Shown one piece after another: positions 43,054 to 54,530 of a stretch of 64,000 bases of DNA (position 1 is the first letter of the stretch; every line of letters begins with the position of its first letter). The notes under the pieces were generated by a model. It saw only the letters and a program-made list of their open reading frames with translations, made no database searches and was not told the DNA's origin. The stretch is from assembly GCF_010093535.1 (NCBI RefSeq), contig NW_022985179.1, positions 810,395-874,394 of the forward strand, in the 5' to 3' direction. Source of the stretch: Lindgomyces ingoldianus (taxonomy: Eukaryota; Ascomycota; Dothideomycetes; Pleosporales; Lindgomycetaceae). The position numbers and the translations under genes were made by a program.

Positions 43054-44683
43054 TTAATCAACACGACGCTCCCTACCCCAGACTTCATCCACAGTCTTCT
43101 TACCTTTCGTCTCTGGAACAAACCAAGATATGAAGAGGAAGAAGAAAGCAGACAACGCCGCGAAGATGAAATAGACTTTGCCGTGCAGGACTGCGCTGGC
43201 TAGGGGGAAGAACTGTGCGACAACAAACGTTGCAATCCAATTGGCACCAAGTGCGATGCTTTGGGTTGCGCCTACGGCATCAGGTCCGACAAGCTCGCTT
43301 GATAGGATGAATGGAACAGGGCCGAGCCCGAGGGCGAAGCTGGAGACGAAAAGTAAAACGGCGACAGCGGAGAGGATGCTGATGGATCTTATGATGCCTA
43401 TAGCCAGCAGAAGTGAACTTATACCCATGCCAGTGAGAGAGTTCAGAAGGCAGGTTTTGCGACCTAACTTGTCCACAAGAGGAGCACACCCGGCCGTAAC
43501 AATGATGTTGATGGCTGAGACAGCGAGGTTGAGAAGCGCAGAGTTCGACTGAAGCAAATCTGCAAGCAGAGACACACCGTACATGACAATGCTGTTAATA
43601 CCTACAGATGTATAATTAGCTAAATTCTCTTAGGGTAATGAAAAGACACATACCGCTGAATTGCTGAGCCAACATGACCATTATAACGGCGATGGCGGCT
43701 TTACTGTACTCGGGGTGGCGCAAGACTTGAATAATGCTGAGCGCGTCCTCTTTTGCTAATTTGCGCTTCGAGGTGGAAGATTCGCTGTGATGAGATATGT
43801 GATCTTCGTCTTGAAGTAATGTCTGCTCCTCATCTAGAGTTGAATTTAGTGTCGTGAAGTTCAGAAGCTAGGACACGAACTTACCATCCATTTCGTCGGC
43901 ACTTTCCATCCCCCAGCCGCTGACTTCCTCGTCGATGTCAAACTTCTCACCCCGAATTTTCCGGAGTATCCTCTTTGCTTTGACGGAGTTTCCCTGATCC
44001 GCGAGGTATTTTGGGCTTTCGACAGACAGGAGAAGACCAAGGAATTGGCCGACCCCGATGACGCCACCAGCAGCAAGAATGATTCTCCAGTATTGCCCTC
44101 TACTCAAAAAGTAGCCCAGAATTTGTGCGACGAGGATTCCAAAATTACACATAATCTGCGTGAAGGCTCCAAAGAAGCCTTTCTCAGCTGGTGGAGCAAT
44201 TTCTGAGATGTAGATAGGCACCACTACGACCGCAGCTCCAGCTCCAATGCCCGACACTAGTCTTCCAAAAGCCATTACGCCGATATTTGGGGATAACGCT
44301 TCAAAGACGGGACCAAGCGCGAAGAAGAAGGTAGTGATTCGCATAGTATTAAGGCGACCGTAGCGGCCCGAGAGGGGCCCTGCAGACAAGGCCCCTATGA
44401 GACCGCCGAGTGTGTACATGGAGCCAACCGCACCCCACTGCGTGGAATCCATTTGAATGCATTGTGGAAGACTGGTGGAGGCTGCTACGATCGACTTCTT
44501 CTTACACCGAATGACATCCTCGGGGGCGTTCAGTTCCGCCTGGCCATATTAGCTAAGGTAGTCTATCTCCTGACTTGCGGCTCATACCAAGTGAAATCCG
44601 AAGAGAAGCGGGCCGAGAGTCGCAACGAAGAGCAGGTAGAGGAAGTAGGGCGTGAGGTCGCGGAACCACGTGCGTAGGTCCAT
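43054..44683 (-). CDS. VPS73: VPS73-like MFS (sugar-transporter family) protein
   Basis: Four exons: 44588-44683, 43885-44539, 43654-43833, 43054-43601, 492 residues from the ATG at 44683. The opening TPYFLYLLFVATLGPLLFGFHLAELNAPEDVI (read TLGPLLFGFHL|AELNAPEDVI across the 48-nt intron) is typical of the VPS73/YBR241C group. Sugar-transporter motifs: GPLSGRYGR, GRLVSGIGAGA, VESPKYL, QQFSGINSIVMYG across intron 3, DKLGRKT, and the terminal FVPETKGK. Twelve spans are expected. The frame continues upstream by 21 codons to an acceptor-like TGTAG|TAC at 44746, so an additional first exon is possible. Yeast VPS73 influences vacuolar sorting, and its substrate is unknown. It is divergent from SSN3. 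Confidence 0.9.
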
Positions 44684-45327
44684 GGTGTGAGGCTCGCGGA
44701 AGCTGGGGCGGTTGAAGTCAGAGGGGTCCTCGGTGAATGTGTCGTACTACACGCGCACGTTAGACATCATATTCATAACACAGTAGTCGCAGCAACAAGC
44801 AAAGCAGTGGATAAGGGCGCGGCATCCGCTACCACAGCCCGGGGATTATATAGTACCTTTTAGCCTGTCACAGGCACACGATGCTTTTCACGTCGTCGTC
44901 ATTGAGCGGCGACTTTGCGGGCAGTTCCAGCAGCGGAGCGATGGTGGAAGCGTTGATGCTTCGGAGGTGGCCGTGTGTGGGAACTCTGGGTGGTGATGGG
45001 TGATGGGTGAACAAGAGGACAAGCCTGAGGCTCTGCGGGGAGCCAGAACAGGGACTGTATCAAAATGGCCAACAGGGACTCTAAGCCCTCCTCCCTCTAT
45101 GCCGTGCCCACCCATCGATCGATAATTAATTCACTCCATCCGCCTGTCTCACCTTCACGTCAGCGTGTACCCCGTCTAGCTGCACCTCGCGATTTCCAGT
45201 CTGGGTGGGTTTCAAGCAGTGATCCACAGTGCAGCGTGGCCGCCTCCCCGGGCAAGGAGCTGGTCGGCCTCAATGCGCATCTGCCGACCGCGGAGCCATA
45301 TGTAAACGAGCAGCTAGACGCAACAAA
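44684..45327. promoter_or_regulatory. Divergent promoter region of VPS73-like gene and SSN3
   Basis: 644 bp between the two start codons. An upstream exon of the transporter may lie at its left end (up to 44746). A TATATAG-like element sits at about 44848-44854. Confidence 0.5.
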
Positions 45328-47026
45328 ATGAATCATCCGTCGACAAATCCCCCGTCTTCGGGAGGCCCACCCTCAGCCTCTGCTTCCGCCCGAACCGCGT
45401 TGAGGAGTAGTGTCGTGGCAGCCTTCAACGGTCGGTATCCCCTCTGCAATTGTCTTCCGAGCTCTCAACTTCCTTTCCTCTTCTCCTCGCTGCTTCTTCT
45501 GCCCCCACCGGCCTCTTATCGCCACTTGCTTTTGTTTTTCTTCCCCTTGCAGCTTCTGCTTTCTCTGATCGATCATGGCTGGTGCATCAGCCGCCTGATC
45601 AAAGCTCCGCGTGCCTCGCCCGAGGTTACAGTGCTGAACGCTCACTCTTCATAACACTTTGCGCTCCTCAACCTGTCCCTCTCTTCCTTCCTGTATCTAA
45701 ACTTTGCAACCTCTCTGCCTTTTAATCACTAATACTTAATTTGCCTCGCCAGACCCGGCGGACTCCGGCCAGGCCATGTTCTCTGGCTACAACACCAAGA
45801 AGCGGGTGAACGAGCGATATAAGATCGTCGGCTTCATTAGCAGCGGTACCTATGGCCGAGTGTACAAGGCTGAAGGCAGGAATGGACGCGTCGGGGAGTT
45901 CGCAATCAAGAAGTGAGTTTTCGTGACACCTCTCCCAGCCACCTCCGCTCACGGACGCAGGTTCAAGCCGGACAAGGAAGGCGAGGTTCAGTACACCGGC
46001 ATCTCACAATCAGCCATACGAGAGATGGCTCTCTGCACAGAGCTCTCACATCCCAATGTTGTACACACTGTCGAGATCATTCTCGAAGAGAAATGTATTT
46101 TCATTGTATTTGAGTATGCGGAACACGACTTGCTGCAGATCATCCACCATCACAACCAGCCTCAGCGAAAGGCCATCCCTGCGCGAACGATTAAGTCTAT
46201 TCTTTATCAGCTTCTTCAGGGACTCGTCTATCTCCATAGGAACTGGGTCATGCACAGAGATCTCAAGCCCGCCAACATCATGGTCACTAGTGCTGGGAAA
46301 GTGAAAATTGGAGACCTTGGTCTTGCGCGACTGTTTTACAAGCCGCTTCATTCATTGTTCACCGGAGACAAGGTTGTCGTAACTATCTGGTATCGGGCCC
46401 CCGAATTGCTCCTTGGCAGCCGTCACTATACTCCAGCGGTCGACTTGTGGGCTGTTGGGTGTATCTTCGCTGAGTTACTATCTTTACGGCCAATCTTCAA
46501 GGGAGAGGAAGCCAAGATGGATAGCAAAAAGACTGTTCCTTTTCAGAGGAATCAGATGCAGAAGATTGTGGAGATCATGGGGATGCCAAACAAGGAGAAA
46601 TGGTCATTATTAACTTCCATGCCGGAATATAGCCAGTTGTCCTCATTGGCTGCTAGTAGCTCACGATTCCATCGTCCACAAGGCTTGGAGAATTGGTATC
46701 AGGCTTGTCTGAAGAACAACCAATATCCTCCGGGTTCGTCACCCGACACCCCTGGTCAGGAAGGATTCGTTCTTCTCCAACAACTCCTCGAGTATGATCC
46801 CCAGAAGCGATTGACCGCCGAAAAAGCACTTCAGCACCCGTACTTTACGACGCATGGGAAGCCGTCGGAGAACTGCTTTGAGGACTCTAAAATAAAGTAC
46901 CCAGTGAGAAGGGTAAGCCAGGAGGACAACGATATCCGGACTTCAAGCCTACCCGGTACAAAGAGGAGTGGTCTTCCGGATGATTCACTCATTGGCAGAC
47001 CAGCAAAGAGGCTGAAAGAGGGTTGA
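45328..47026 (+). CDS. SSN3: Mediator cyclin-dependent kinase SSN3 (CDK8)
   Basis: Three exons: 45328-45430, 45753-45912, 45961-47026, 442 residues. The first intron is 322 nt, the longest in this window. It joins AFN to DPADSGQAMFSGYN, which fits other filamentous fungi. The kinase has the loop ISSGTYGRVYK (about 63-73), the KK|FKPDKEGE segment across intron 2, the cyclin-facing helix SQSAIREMALCTEL, HRDLKPANI, the DLG variant of DFG (GDLGLARLF), and VVVTIWYRAPELLLG. These are CDK8 traits, not those of cell-cycle CDKs. After the kinase domain comes a short basic tail ending RPAKRLKEG. It acts in the nucleus in the Mediator kinase module with cyclin C (SSN8), mostly as a repressor. Confidence 0.95.
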
Positions 47027-48765
47027 GCCTATTATACCCGCTCATCCCGCACCACCTAAGATTAGCAGTCTCCCTCCTGCTAACCGGTAATGCAGAGTCT
47101 GTTTTGCGATTCAACAGTGTACGAACACCGCCAATTTTGAAAGCTACCTCCGTGCAACATTTCAACTTGAATTGCTTACAACACTACAATTTTGGGTCCA
47201 TTGGCACACCTACCACCTGGGTGCAAAAAATCCACTTGAATTGCATGCCACCATCGCTACTCTTCAACGGCAAGCTCCCCATCGATTACCAGCAGTTCGG
47301 CTGGTATGGATAGCTACTGGCCTTTTGGACCTAAGCCATCCGAGATCAGCAGTTTCTGTACCTGCCCGACCATCTCCTCTCTACCAGTCGTCTCTGGGAT
47401 AGAGACCAGCTCATCGTTTTCAGCAATGTTCAAGTGTCAGCCAAGTCTAAGTCTTTCCAGGCCGCTAATCCATCATTTTCGGCCAATTAATTGTAGGCAA
47501 TGGAGTCCAAAGCGACAGGCATTCAATTGAGTTCGGACGACCTCGGACTTGTTTCCACTTCTCAATAGTCCCCGAGAACGGGGCCAAATCTTCCAACAAA
47601 TCGGGGCACCTACATCAATCTTTGGACAAAATGAGGGGTCGCATTGCGGCAGAACTACACAATGCATGACATTCAACTTAGAGGCAGACAGGCGCTGAAC
47701 GAAAAGGTCAAAGCAGAAAAGGGTGTGTGGCAAGAAGCAACGGAAATGGTAACAAAATGGATACAAACATTAGAGTAGATTGCTGATGAAGAAGATGTGG
47801 AATGTAAATTGGATTGCGAGAATATTGTCCTCCGGAGTGAGGAGTAGTTCAAATTGGTATTCTTGTGAAGCTTCCTTTTCTGTCGACATCGAAGCCGCCA
47901 GACCGGGAACGATGTGCTTCTAAATCAAACGGGCATCATTTCCATCGCTCTCCTTCCTCCTCTCTCATTGGCGTCACTTTTATTCATGTCCTTCATGTTC
48001 GTGCTCGATCATTTTTTTGAGAAGTATTCCTAGGTTCGGGAAATTGACTGCAAACGCTTGTCGCTTCGGGCTACGTTTGAGAACAAACCGTGCGCGTTTG
48101 CAAGTGATCTGGATACATGTCTTGTAGAACATGCCATGGATTCTGTAGAACATGCCGTAGGTCCTGTGGCACGTTCGAGCATCGGCTTGAATCCTTGACC
48201 TGGTTCGATGGTTATGATTGCCGTGGCGTTACCGCTACGCCAATAAATACCTGTCATGGGGCACAAATCTCGACGGGAACACGCTGTTGGGTACACGATC
48301 AGTAAGGCTAGGCCTGCAAACCATGGGGTCTGTTCCGTAGAGTTGGGGGTTGTAAAGATGGAGAGAAGTTCATTCAGGATGGATCCGTGATAGAAGGCAC
48401 CGACAGCAACCTCCACCATCAGCACGGCATTGAAGAATGAACAAAAGGGAAGGGCCAGTACAGGTGAGTGAACACGGTCCTGAAGCACACTACTGTCACC
48501 CATAGTTACACGGCTAAACAAGCATGGCGATACTCACAACAAGTCGCAGAACGCAATGCTGATGCTGGCAACTGGTGTTTACTTGCCTGGTAGGTTGGTT
48601 CCTGCCTCGTCGCCCTCCCCCTTCACTCCCACGGCTGTCAGGTGGCCCATTCGTGCTTAGGGCATTCGCAGCCAGCCTTGGAAGGAAGGTGTTGCTCACA
48701 TACGGCCCGGTGTGCTGCCGCTATCCACATTCCGCCGCCTCCAGCAGTGTCGCCGAGACGACCCT

Positions 48766-48771
48766 TATAAA
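48766..48771 (+). promoter_or_regulatory. TATA box of the CAP protein gene
   Basis: TATAAA 211 bp before the ATG, followed by a CT-rich stretch typical of strongly expressed fungal genes. Confidence 0.45.
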
Positions 48772-48812
48772 CACCTAATTTCCCCGCCCCGGCCCTCGTT
48801 TTCTTCTTTCTC

Positions 48813-48830
48813 CACACACACACACACACA
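48813..48830 (+). repeat. (CA)9 microsatellite
   Basis: Nine CA units in the likely 5' leader of the CAP gene. Confidence 0.9.
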
Positions 48831-48976
48831 TTCCTTTGATCAGTCATTCCTTTCCAAGATTGTAAACACGACCTTCGTGTGTCGTGCACTACATCCCTGA
48901 TCAACTGCACACTCCCCTATAACCTCGGCTTTACCTTCTCTAACTTCATCTTCTCTGGTGGCTGCCTCACGTCAAC

Positions 48977-49659
48977 ATGAAGGTCTCCACGGTTCTCTCC
49001 TCCCTCGCAGCTGCTCATGCTGCCTTTGCTGCCCCCGCTGTCCAGAAGGCTGCCCGGGCCCAGGTTTCAGGCGATGCTCCAAAGATTGACGATCCCAAGT
49101 TCATCAGCGCCGTCATGGATGCCCACTGGTACTGGCGAACTGCCCACTGCGCCCAGCAGCTCAAGTGGGATCCACAGCTTGCCCAAGCCGCGCTGGACTC
49201 GGTTGGTGCTTGCACTAGGAAGATGAGTCATGTTGGATCCATCAATCCTTTTACAGTTGCAACCTCTGACACAGGCAGGATCGTGGAGGTAGCAATCTCT
49301 CTGGCGTGGACCCTCCTCCTGACAACTATGGTATGTGGATTGATTTCGCTCGTTCTGTGGTTCATGGATGGCATGACGAGGAGCCCAAGTACCCGTGGGA
49401 CAATCCTCACTATGAGGACGCCTGGGGCCACTTCGCGCAGGTCGTTTGGCGTGACTCTAGCCATATTGGTTGTGCTCTCGCCCACTGCAACAGCCCCCAA
49501 GCTGGACGCCTCTACTGCTGTAAGTCTTTGGCCAAACGGAGGGATGGGCCTTTCGAATGCTAATATGGCCAAGTCTATGAGCGGGCCGGCAACAACATTG
49601 CCGCGGGTGAATTCGCGAAGAACGTCTACCCGCAGATCTGCCCTCGCCCACACAAGTAA
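48977..49659 (+). CDS. Secreted CAP-superfamily (PR-1/PRY-like) protein
   Basis: Three exons: 48977-49231, 49279-49519, 49574-49659, 193 residues. Intron 1 (47 nt) uses an unusual GTTGGA donor but has a good branch site (CTCTGAC) and acceptor. Intron 2 (54 nt, GTAAGT, GCTAAT) restores CFYERAGN, the last CAP motif. The N-terminus MKVSTVLSSLAAAHAAFAAP is a signal peptide. CAP elements: DAHWYWRTAHCAQQLKWDPQLAQAA (read MDAHWYWRTAH and LKWDPQLAQAA), then GHFAQVVWRDSSHIGCALAHC with the His and Glu/Asp region of the fold, and CFYERAGNNIAAGEF. Yeast relatives (PRY proteins) bind sterols and lipids outside the cell. In fungi they are common in secretomes; a role in interaction with hosts or competitors is only possible. 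Confidence 0.88.
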
Positions 49660-51321
49660 AGGACGGCTTGAACCTCTTCACCGACAAATAGAGTTTCTAT
49701 GGGCAGGTGATCCCAGCACACGAAACACCGCGGTCGACAAAAGGAGGACACACTGGCACACACTCATATGGAGGGACCAGTCACCAGGCGGCTGCGCCCT
49801 TTCCTGTGGATTTCATTCTTTCATTTCCCCACACTTCCTTATCATCTTCCCTTTCATTTTTCTCACGACTTTGACGACAGCTCTTGTCTGGTGACATTGG
49901 CTCTCTTCATGCCGACTCGAAGAGGTAAATGGGGACCATCACCAACATCATAACCACACGGCTAGGCATAGCCCGGAACACCTGTACATTGACAAGACCC
50001 CTTTAACAAACTTTCAATATCCTCTCCATTCTGTTTGCTCTGTGTCTACTTGTGAGGCTTGAAGTCGTACTTGGTTGGTGTCGGCTGATTTCGGCAGCGG
50101 TGACCACATGCCGATATCGTGACAGGTCGGGCCGGGGCAAGAGCTAACCCCGTCGTCTTACGATGCATCTTCATACCTCCGACTAGCAGGTGCGATAAAT
50201 GCCCACCGTCAAGGACATCGCCTTCCTTTCTCTGAGAATTTAAATCTACCCTCATGAAACCAATACGAGTGTTGATTTTGCCCTTCCTCTGCTCCTTCCC
50301 CACACTCTTTCCCGCGTTCATACGAGCATTTTAAAGGATCAAACACCATGCATTCCTGAAGACATCGACACTGCCACGCCACATCATGTGCAATGAAGAC
50401 ATGTTATCGATCAAGGACCGCGCGGAGATGACGTTGTTGGATCTTGGTCCGTGAAACAACCCATTCGGTCCGTGCGCTGTTTCGAGTGGACAACCTCGAG
50501 AACTACCGGACCTCGAGAACTACCGGACCTCGAGAACTACCTGACCTCGAGAACGGTATAGTCAACGGACAGAAAACTGTTTGCATAACAACGATTTCTG
50601 TAGCGAAGGAATACGGACACCTGTTCAGTGTAGTGCCCCAACTTTGAAGGATGGCTCCAACAAGCATACAATATGTCCCTCTCATTCTTGGTTTCATTCA
50701 CTGAGCAGGTCCTGGACTCCGCTCGGGATGACATCCGATAATCGAAACAGATCAATATAGGCGTTTCGATTGAATTTCATCTTGCTCCGGGTTCTAGGAG
50801 CGGACAATACGTATCTCGAGACCTGCAGGCATCCTCAGTGGATGGAGGGCTGTGGCCCAGACGATCACAGACACTTGTTCGATCGTTTTAGTCCAGAGCG
50901 CCAAGTAGTTTTTGAAATACCGCAGTGTCTCCTCATAGAGCTTTCCCACCACCTAGCCTGTGTCTAGAGATTAGATGAATTCGAGAATACGTTCTAGCCG
51001 TCCCCAACCCCAAACTTCTCAATATATCTTTGTATTGGTATTTGTAACTTCACATGCTTCTAATATGCTGGATCTTTGAGCTCGGATCATTTGCTAAAGC
51101 GTGATGGCTATGCTATCCAGCCCTTCGAATACGGATATGTGTTTGAAACAAATCCTGAGGAAGCTTCCCAAGTCAGGACACTGAGACATATAAGGGACCA
51201 CAAGTGCTTTGCGGCGTTGTTTCTCAGGTTTCTACCTTACTCTATTATTCTTGAGATTGTCTATCTTCACACTCATTTGCTTGTATACTTCAGTCACTCC
51301 TTTGAAACATACTCTTTCAAT
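49660..51321. other. 1.66-kb intergenic stretch
   Basis: Short frames only. It includes a 17-bp tandem repeat at 50494-50554. The frame upstream of 51322 is open to 51076 but reads as leader. No RNA gene recognised. Confidence 0.5.
50494..50554 (+). repeat. 17-bp tandem repeat, about 3.6 copies
   Basis: Unit CCTCGAGAACTACCGGA. Copies 1 (50494-50510) and 2 (50511-50527) are identical, copy 3 (50528-50544) has one change, and copy 4 is partial. Each unit carries CTCGAG. Confidence 0.95.
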
Positions 51322-51945
51322 ATGCTTTCTAAGATTCTCCTCCTCACAGCAACAGCACTTACATCTGTGAGCGCCCTCGGCAACGCCGTCGTTAGCAACC
51401 AGTGCCCCTACGACATCTATCTCTGGTGCCTCCCTCCCCCTTCCTCCTCCCCCCTCTCCTGACTTCTTTTCCTACACCATTTACTCATACCTACTAGGTC
51501 CGTAGACCAACAAACCAACCCCTTGTCCGGAACCCTCATACCTGCCCGCACCCTCTACACCGAACCCTTCCGCACCCCCTGCCCCGGCTGCGGCATCTCG
51601 CTCAAAATCTCGACCACATCCTCTCTCGTCGGCGGCCACATGACTCAATTCGAATACGCCATTGACACAGGTCTCATCTACTACGATATCTCATTCGTCG
51701 ATTGCGCTGTCGGCCAATCCGCCGACAATTGTCCCGGTCATGAAAAGGGACTCAGGATTGATAGCGCAGAGCCTAGTTGCTTGCCGTTAAATTGCCCCAG
51801 CGGGACGTATTGTGTGAACGATGCGTATTATGTGGATGATCCGAATGTCAAGTTGGGGATTCCGGCGCCGGTGAAGACGTGCGCTAGGGATATGTTGGGA
51901 ATGGATTTGGTGTTTAGGGTTTGTGGGGATGAGGCGCCTTTGTAG
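51322..51945 (+). CDS. Bys1-domain (thaumatin-like) secreted protein
   Basis: Two exons: 51322-51425 and 51498-51945, 183 residues. The start is the ATG at 51322, because the frame further upstream lacks protein-like composition and the signal peptide (MLSKILLLTATALTSVSAL) begins here. The mature protein opens GNAVVSNQCPYDIYLW, the Bys1 signature, and the 72-nt intron splits the Trp codon. Later parts: SGTLIPARTLYTEPFR, a Cys-pair CPGCGISLKIS, FEYAIDTGLIYYDISFVDC and a Cys-rich region, giving ten or so cysteines for disulfides. Bys1 proteins are small extracellular proteins named for a yeast-phase gene of a dimorphic fungus; the role is unknown. Confidence 0.88.
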
Positions 51946-53113
51946 GAATGAGGAGGCTAGGGTGGGGAAGAAGGGGTGTTGATATCTGGGATTGGGGGTA
52001 GAATACGGGTTGGAGTTGAGATGAAGGGAGAGGGATGGGGAATGAGGGATGTGTTTGACTTCAGTTTTTGGTGAAGCACCTTGACAGGCTCCTGGTGAGC
52101 CGGCGAGAGGGCTGGCCATCTGTGACGGAAATTCGCTTCGTTGTTTATACTCTACTTCCTATTGTTCGCTGAGAAATTAACCTCTTGGTTCGACTTCGTG
52201 GAATACAGTTCTGCAAGCTTTGTAGCGATGCAGTGGAAGAGTGTTGTATTGATGTGGAGCTTCTGGAGTAGTCATGCTATGTTGAGAGGTATAAGCACTA
52301 GTAGGTAATGCCTTAGCCTGGGTACAAGTTTAGAGGGACGACCCACAAGTAGGGGCCTAGTTAGTGTCTGCACCAATAACACCTCCAGTCGCTCCGAAAC
52401 ACCAGTAGCCCTCTTTCTTTCGGAGCGGCCTGTGAAACCTGCAATGTCCCCCTCTCACTTTTCCCCTCTCCAAATGCACGAAATCAACCCTCGAAACCTT
52501 TACCTCACCAACAGCTTGTATCAACCCACCCTTCCTGTCCTCGTCGTCTCTTTCTCACGCCATACCATCTCTTCGCGCAGTGTTCTGCCACAAAATAATA
52601 GCCACCACTTCCACTAGGACTGAGACTCGTATTCGTATGCCGAGTTGCGCTCCCGCACTAGCTGCATGACATGATGCAACTTGAGTCTTCTACGTCAGAG
52701 GGGGTGGGGACAAGCTGCACACATCGAGAAAATGACCGGTGAGGGGTACATATTGAGAGGGGTATTCCGTAAGATGGTCTGGTGAGAGAGCTTTCGGCCC
52801 GTTTACCTAAGAAATAAGTTGGAGAAAAGGGAACTGCCGATGGAGGAAGCATTCGAGGGATTTGTTGAAGACATGTAAGTGGGTGTATATGCGGGTAGTG
52901 GGAATTTTGGAAAAGCAGGTCCGCATGTTTCGGAAGGGGAATTGAACTCTGGCTGCATCCTCAGTGGGTTATATACCTCAAGCAAGGGACCTGCTCAGAC
53001 TTGAACTGTTTTCCAATTCTCACCTTTTCTCACACTCAGAACGTCCCTATTTCCTTCTGCTTCTTCTTATTATTATTCTCCTCCTCTTTTGATCAACCTC
53101 AACTCCCCCAACC
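51946..53113. other. Intergenic region between the Bys1 and MetE-like genes
   Basis: 1.17 kb, no supported gene. CT-rich stretch (53030-53110) immediately before the MetE-like ATG. Confidence 0.5.
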
Positions 53114-54530
53114 ATGTCCTTTCCCCTCCACCGCAACCCTCCTTTTCGCGCCGAACACCTCGGCTCTCTCAAACGCCCCCAATACCTCCTAGACGCGCGC
53201 TACAAAAACGCTGAACCTTTATCCTCCCTCAAGCCACTCGAAGACAAAGCCATCACCGACATCGTCCAAACCCAAGTCTCTCTCGGCTTCCGCGGGATAT
53301 CGGATGGCGAATACCGCCGCCACATGTTCTGGGGAACCTTCTTCCCCTCCCTCTTGGGCATGAAAGAAGTCCAGAACCCGCCTTTCGAGACTTTTCGAAC
53401 CTATGTACCGGACATTGCCGCGTTCATGGAAACAGGGCACAAGCCAGGGGAGTCTGTATACTGTGTTGGCAAAATACAGCATACGGGACAGTCGACGTAT
53501 ATTGACCAGTTCGAGTTTTTGAAGACGTTGGTGTCGAAGGAGAGGTGGGGGGAGATTAAGCTGACGCTCGCGGCGCCGAATTGGTATCATTTGCGATATG
53601 TGGATGGGAAGGCTTACCCGAAAGATGTGTATCAGAATGATAGAGCGTATTTCGGGGATGTGGCGAAGGCGTACCAGGTTGAGTTGGATATACTATATAA
53701 AGCCGGGCTGAGGAATGTGCAATTTGATGATCCGAATTTGGCTTGTGAGTATCAGCGTCAAATTGTACCTTGCTTGCCTGCGCCAGAAGATGAATGTGAG
53801 GTATGGTGTACAGACACTGACGCAAATTTTTGACAGATTTCTGCTCGGAGAAAATGAGGGAGGGGTGGAAGAATGACAAGAATAACACAGTGACTGTGGA
53901 CGAACTGTTTGACATGTACATCGACTTGTACAATGACTGCATCTCCAAGATTCCTGCTGACATGCATATCGGAGTGCATTTATGTAGAGGTGAAAACCTC
54001 CCTACCACCTCCACCTCCAGTCCACATATCGCAACGCCCCACCAATTCCAATCCCCCTTTCCTACTACCTGATGCATTATATCTAGATCAAAACTAACCC
54101 CCCACCCCCAGGCAATTTCGTCAACTCCCGCCACTTCTCCGAAGGCGGCTACGACGCCATCGCTACGCGCCTCTTCACGCGTCTCAATGTCCACACGTAC
54201 TATCTCGAATACGACACCCCACGTGCCGGAGGCTTCGAACCGCTATCCTCGCTCCCCGCAAATAAAAATGTCATTCTCGGCGTTATCACCTCAAAATTCC
54301 CCGAACTAGAGGACAAGGAGGAGATGAAAGCTAGGATCTACCAGGCGGCAGATATTGTGGCGAAAGGCGCGGGGGAAAGTAGGGAGCAGGCGTTGAAGAG
54401 GATGGGTGTGAGTCCGCAGTGTGGTTTTGCGAGTCATGCTGAGGGGAATTTGATTGATATTGAGGGTATGAAGAGGAAGTTGAGGTTGGTGAGAGAAATT
54501 GCTGATGAGGTGTGGCCGGGGGAGCCTTGA
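53114..54530 (+). CDS. MetE C-terminal-like (cobalamin-independent methionine synthase family) protein
   Basis: Three exons: 53114-53744, 53837-53989, 54112-54530, 400 residues. Introns of 92 and 122 nt keep frame. It covers only a single TIM-barrel-type domain of the UROD/MetE superfamily, about half the length of a full methionine synthase. It resembles the bacterial YxjG/YxjH group. Zinc ligand motifs are present: HLCRG|NFVNSRHF (His and Cys, split by intron 2) and the later PQCGFASH cysteine. Other markers: SDGEYRRHMFWGTFF near residue 60, VQFDDPNLA, and GFEPLSSLPANKNVILGVI. It probably moves a methyl group to or from a thiol compound in the cytosol, but the substrate is unknown. An orthodox MET6 role is unlikely since the N-terminal half is absent. 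Confidence 0.88.

Larger units (their letters stand above)
47027..48976. other. 1.95-kb gap before the CAP protein gene
   Basis: No frame is convincing. The minus frame at 48030-48521 has hydrophobic runs but no recognisable domain and includes a short near-tandem repeat (TGTAGAACATGCC twice, about 48121-48155). The right end holds a TATAAA and a CA repeat in the CAP promoter. Confidence 0.5.

Noticed and set aside
48201..48260. GGTTCGATGG as a possible tRNA B box
   Set aside because: No matching A box or acceptor stem around it.
48030..48521. 163-codon minus frame with hydrophobic runs
   Set aside because: No start context, no domain, and a repeat inside; not enough for a membrane protein gene.
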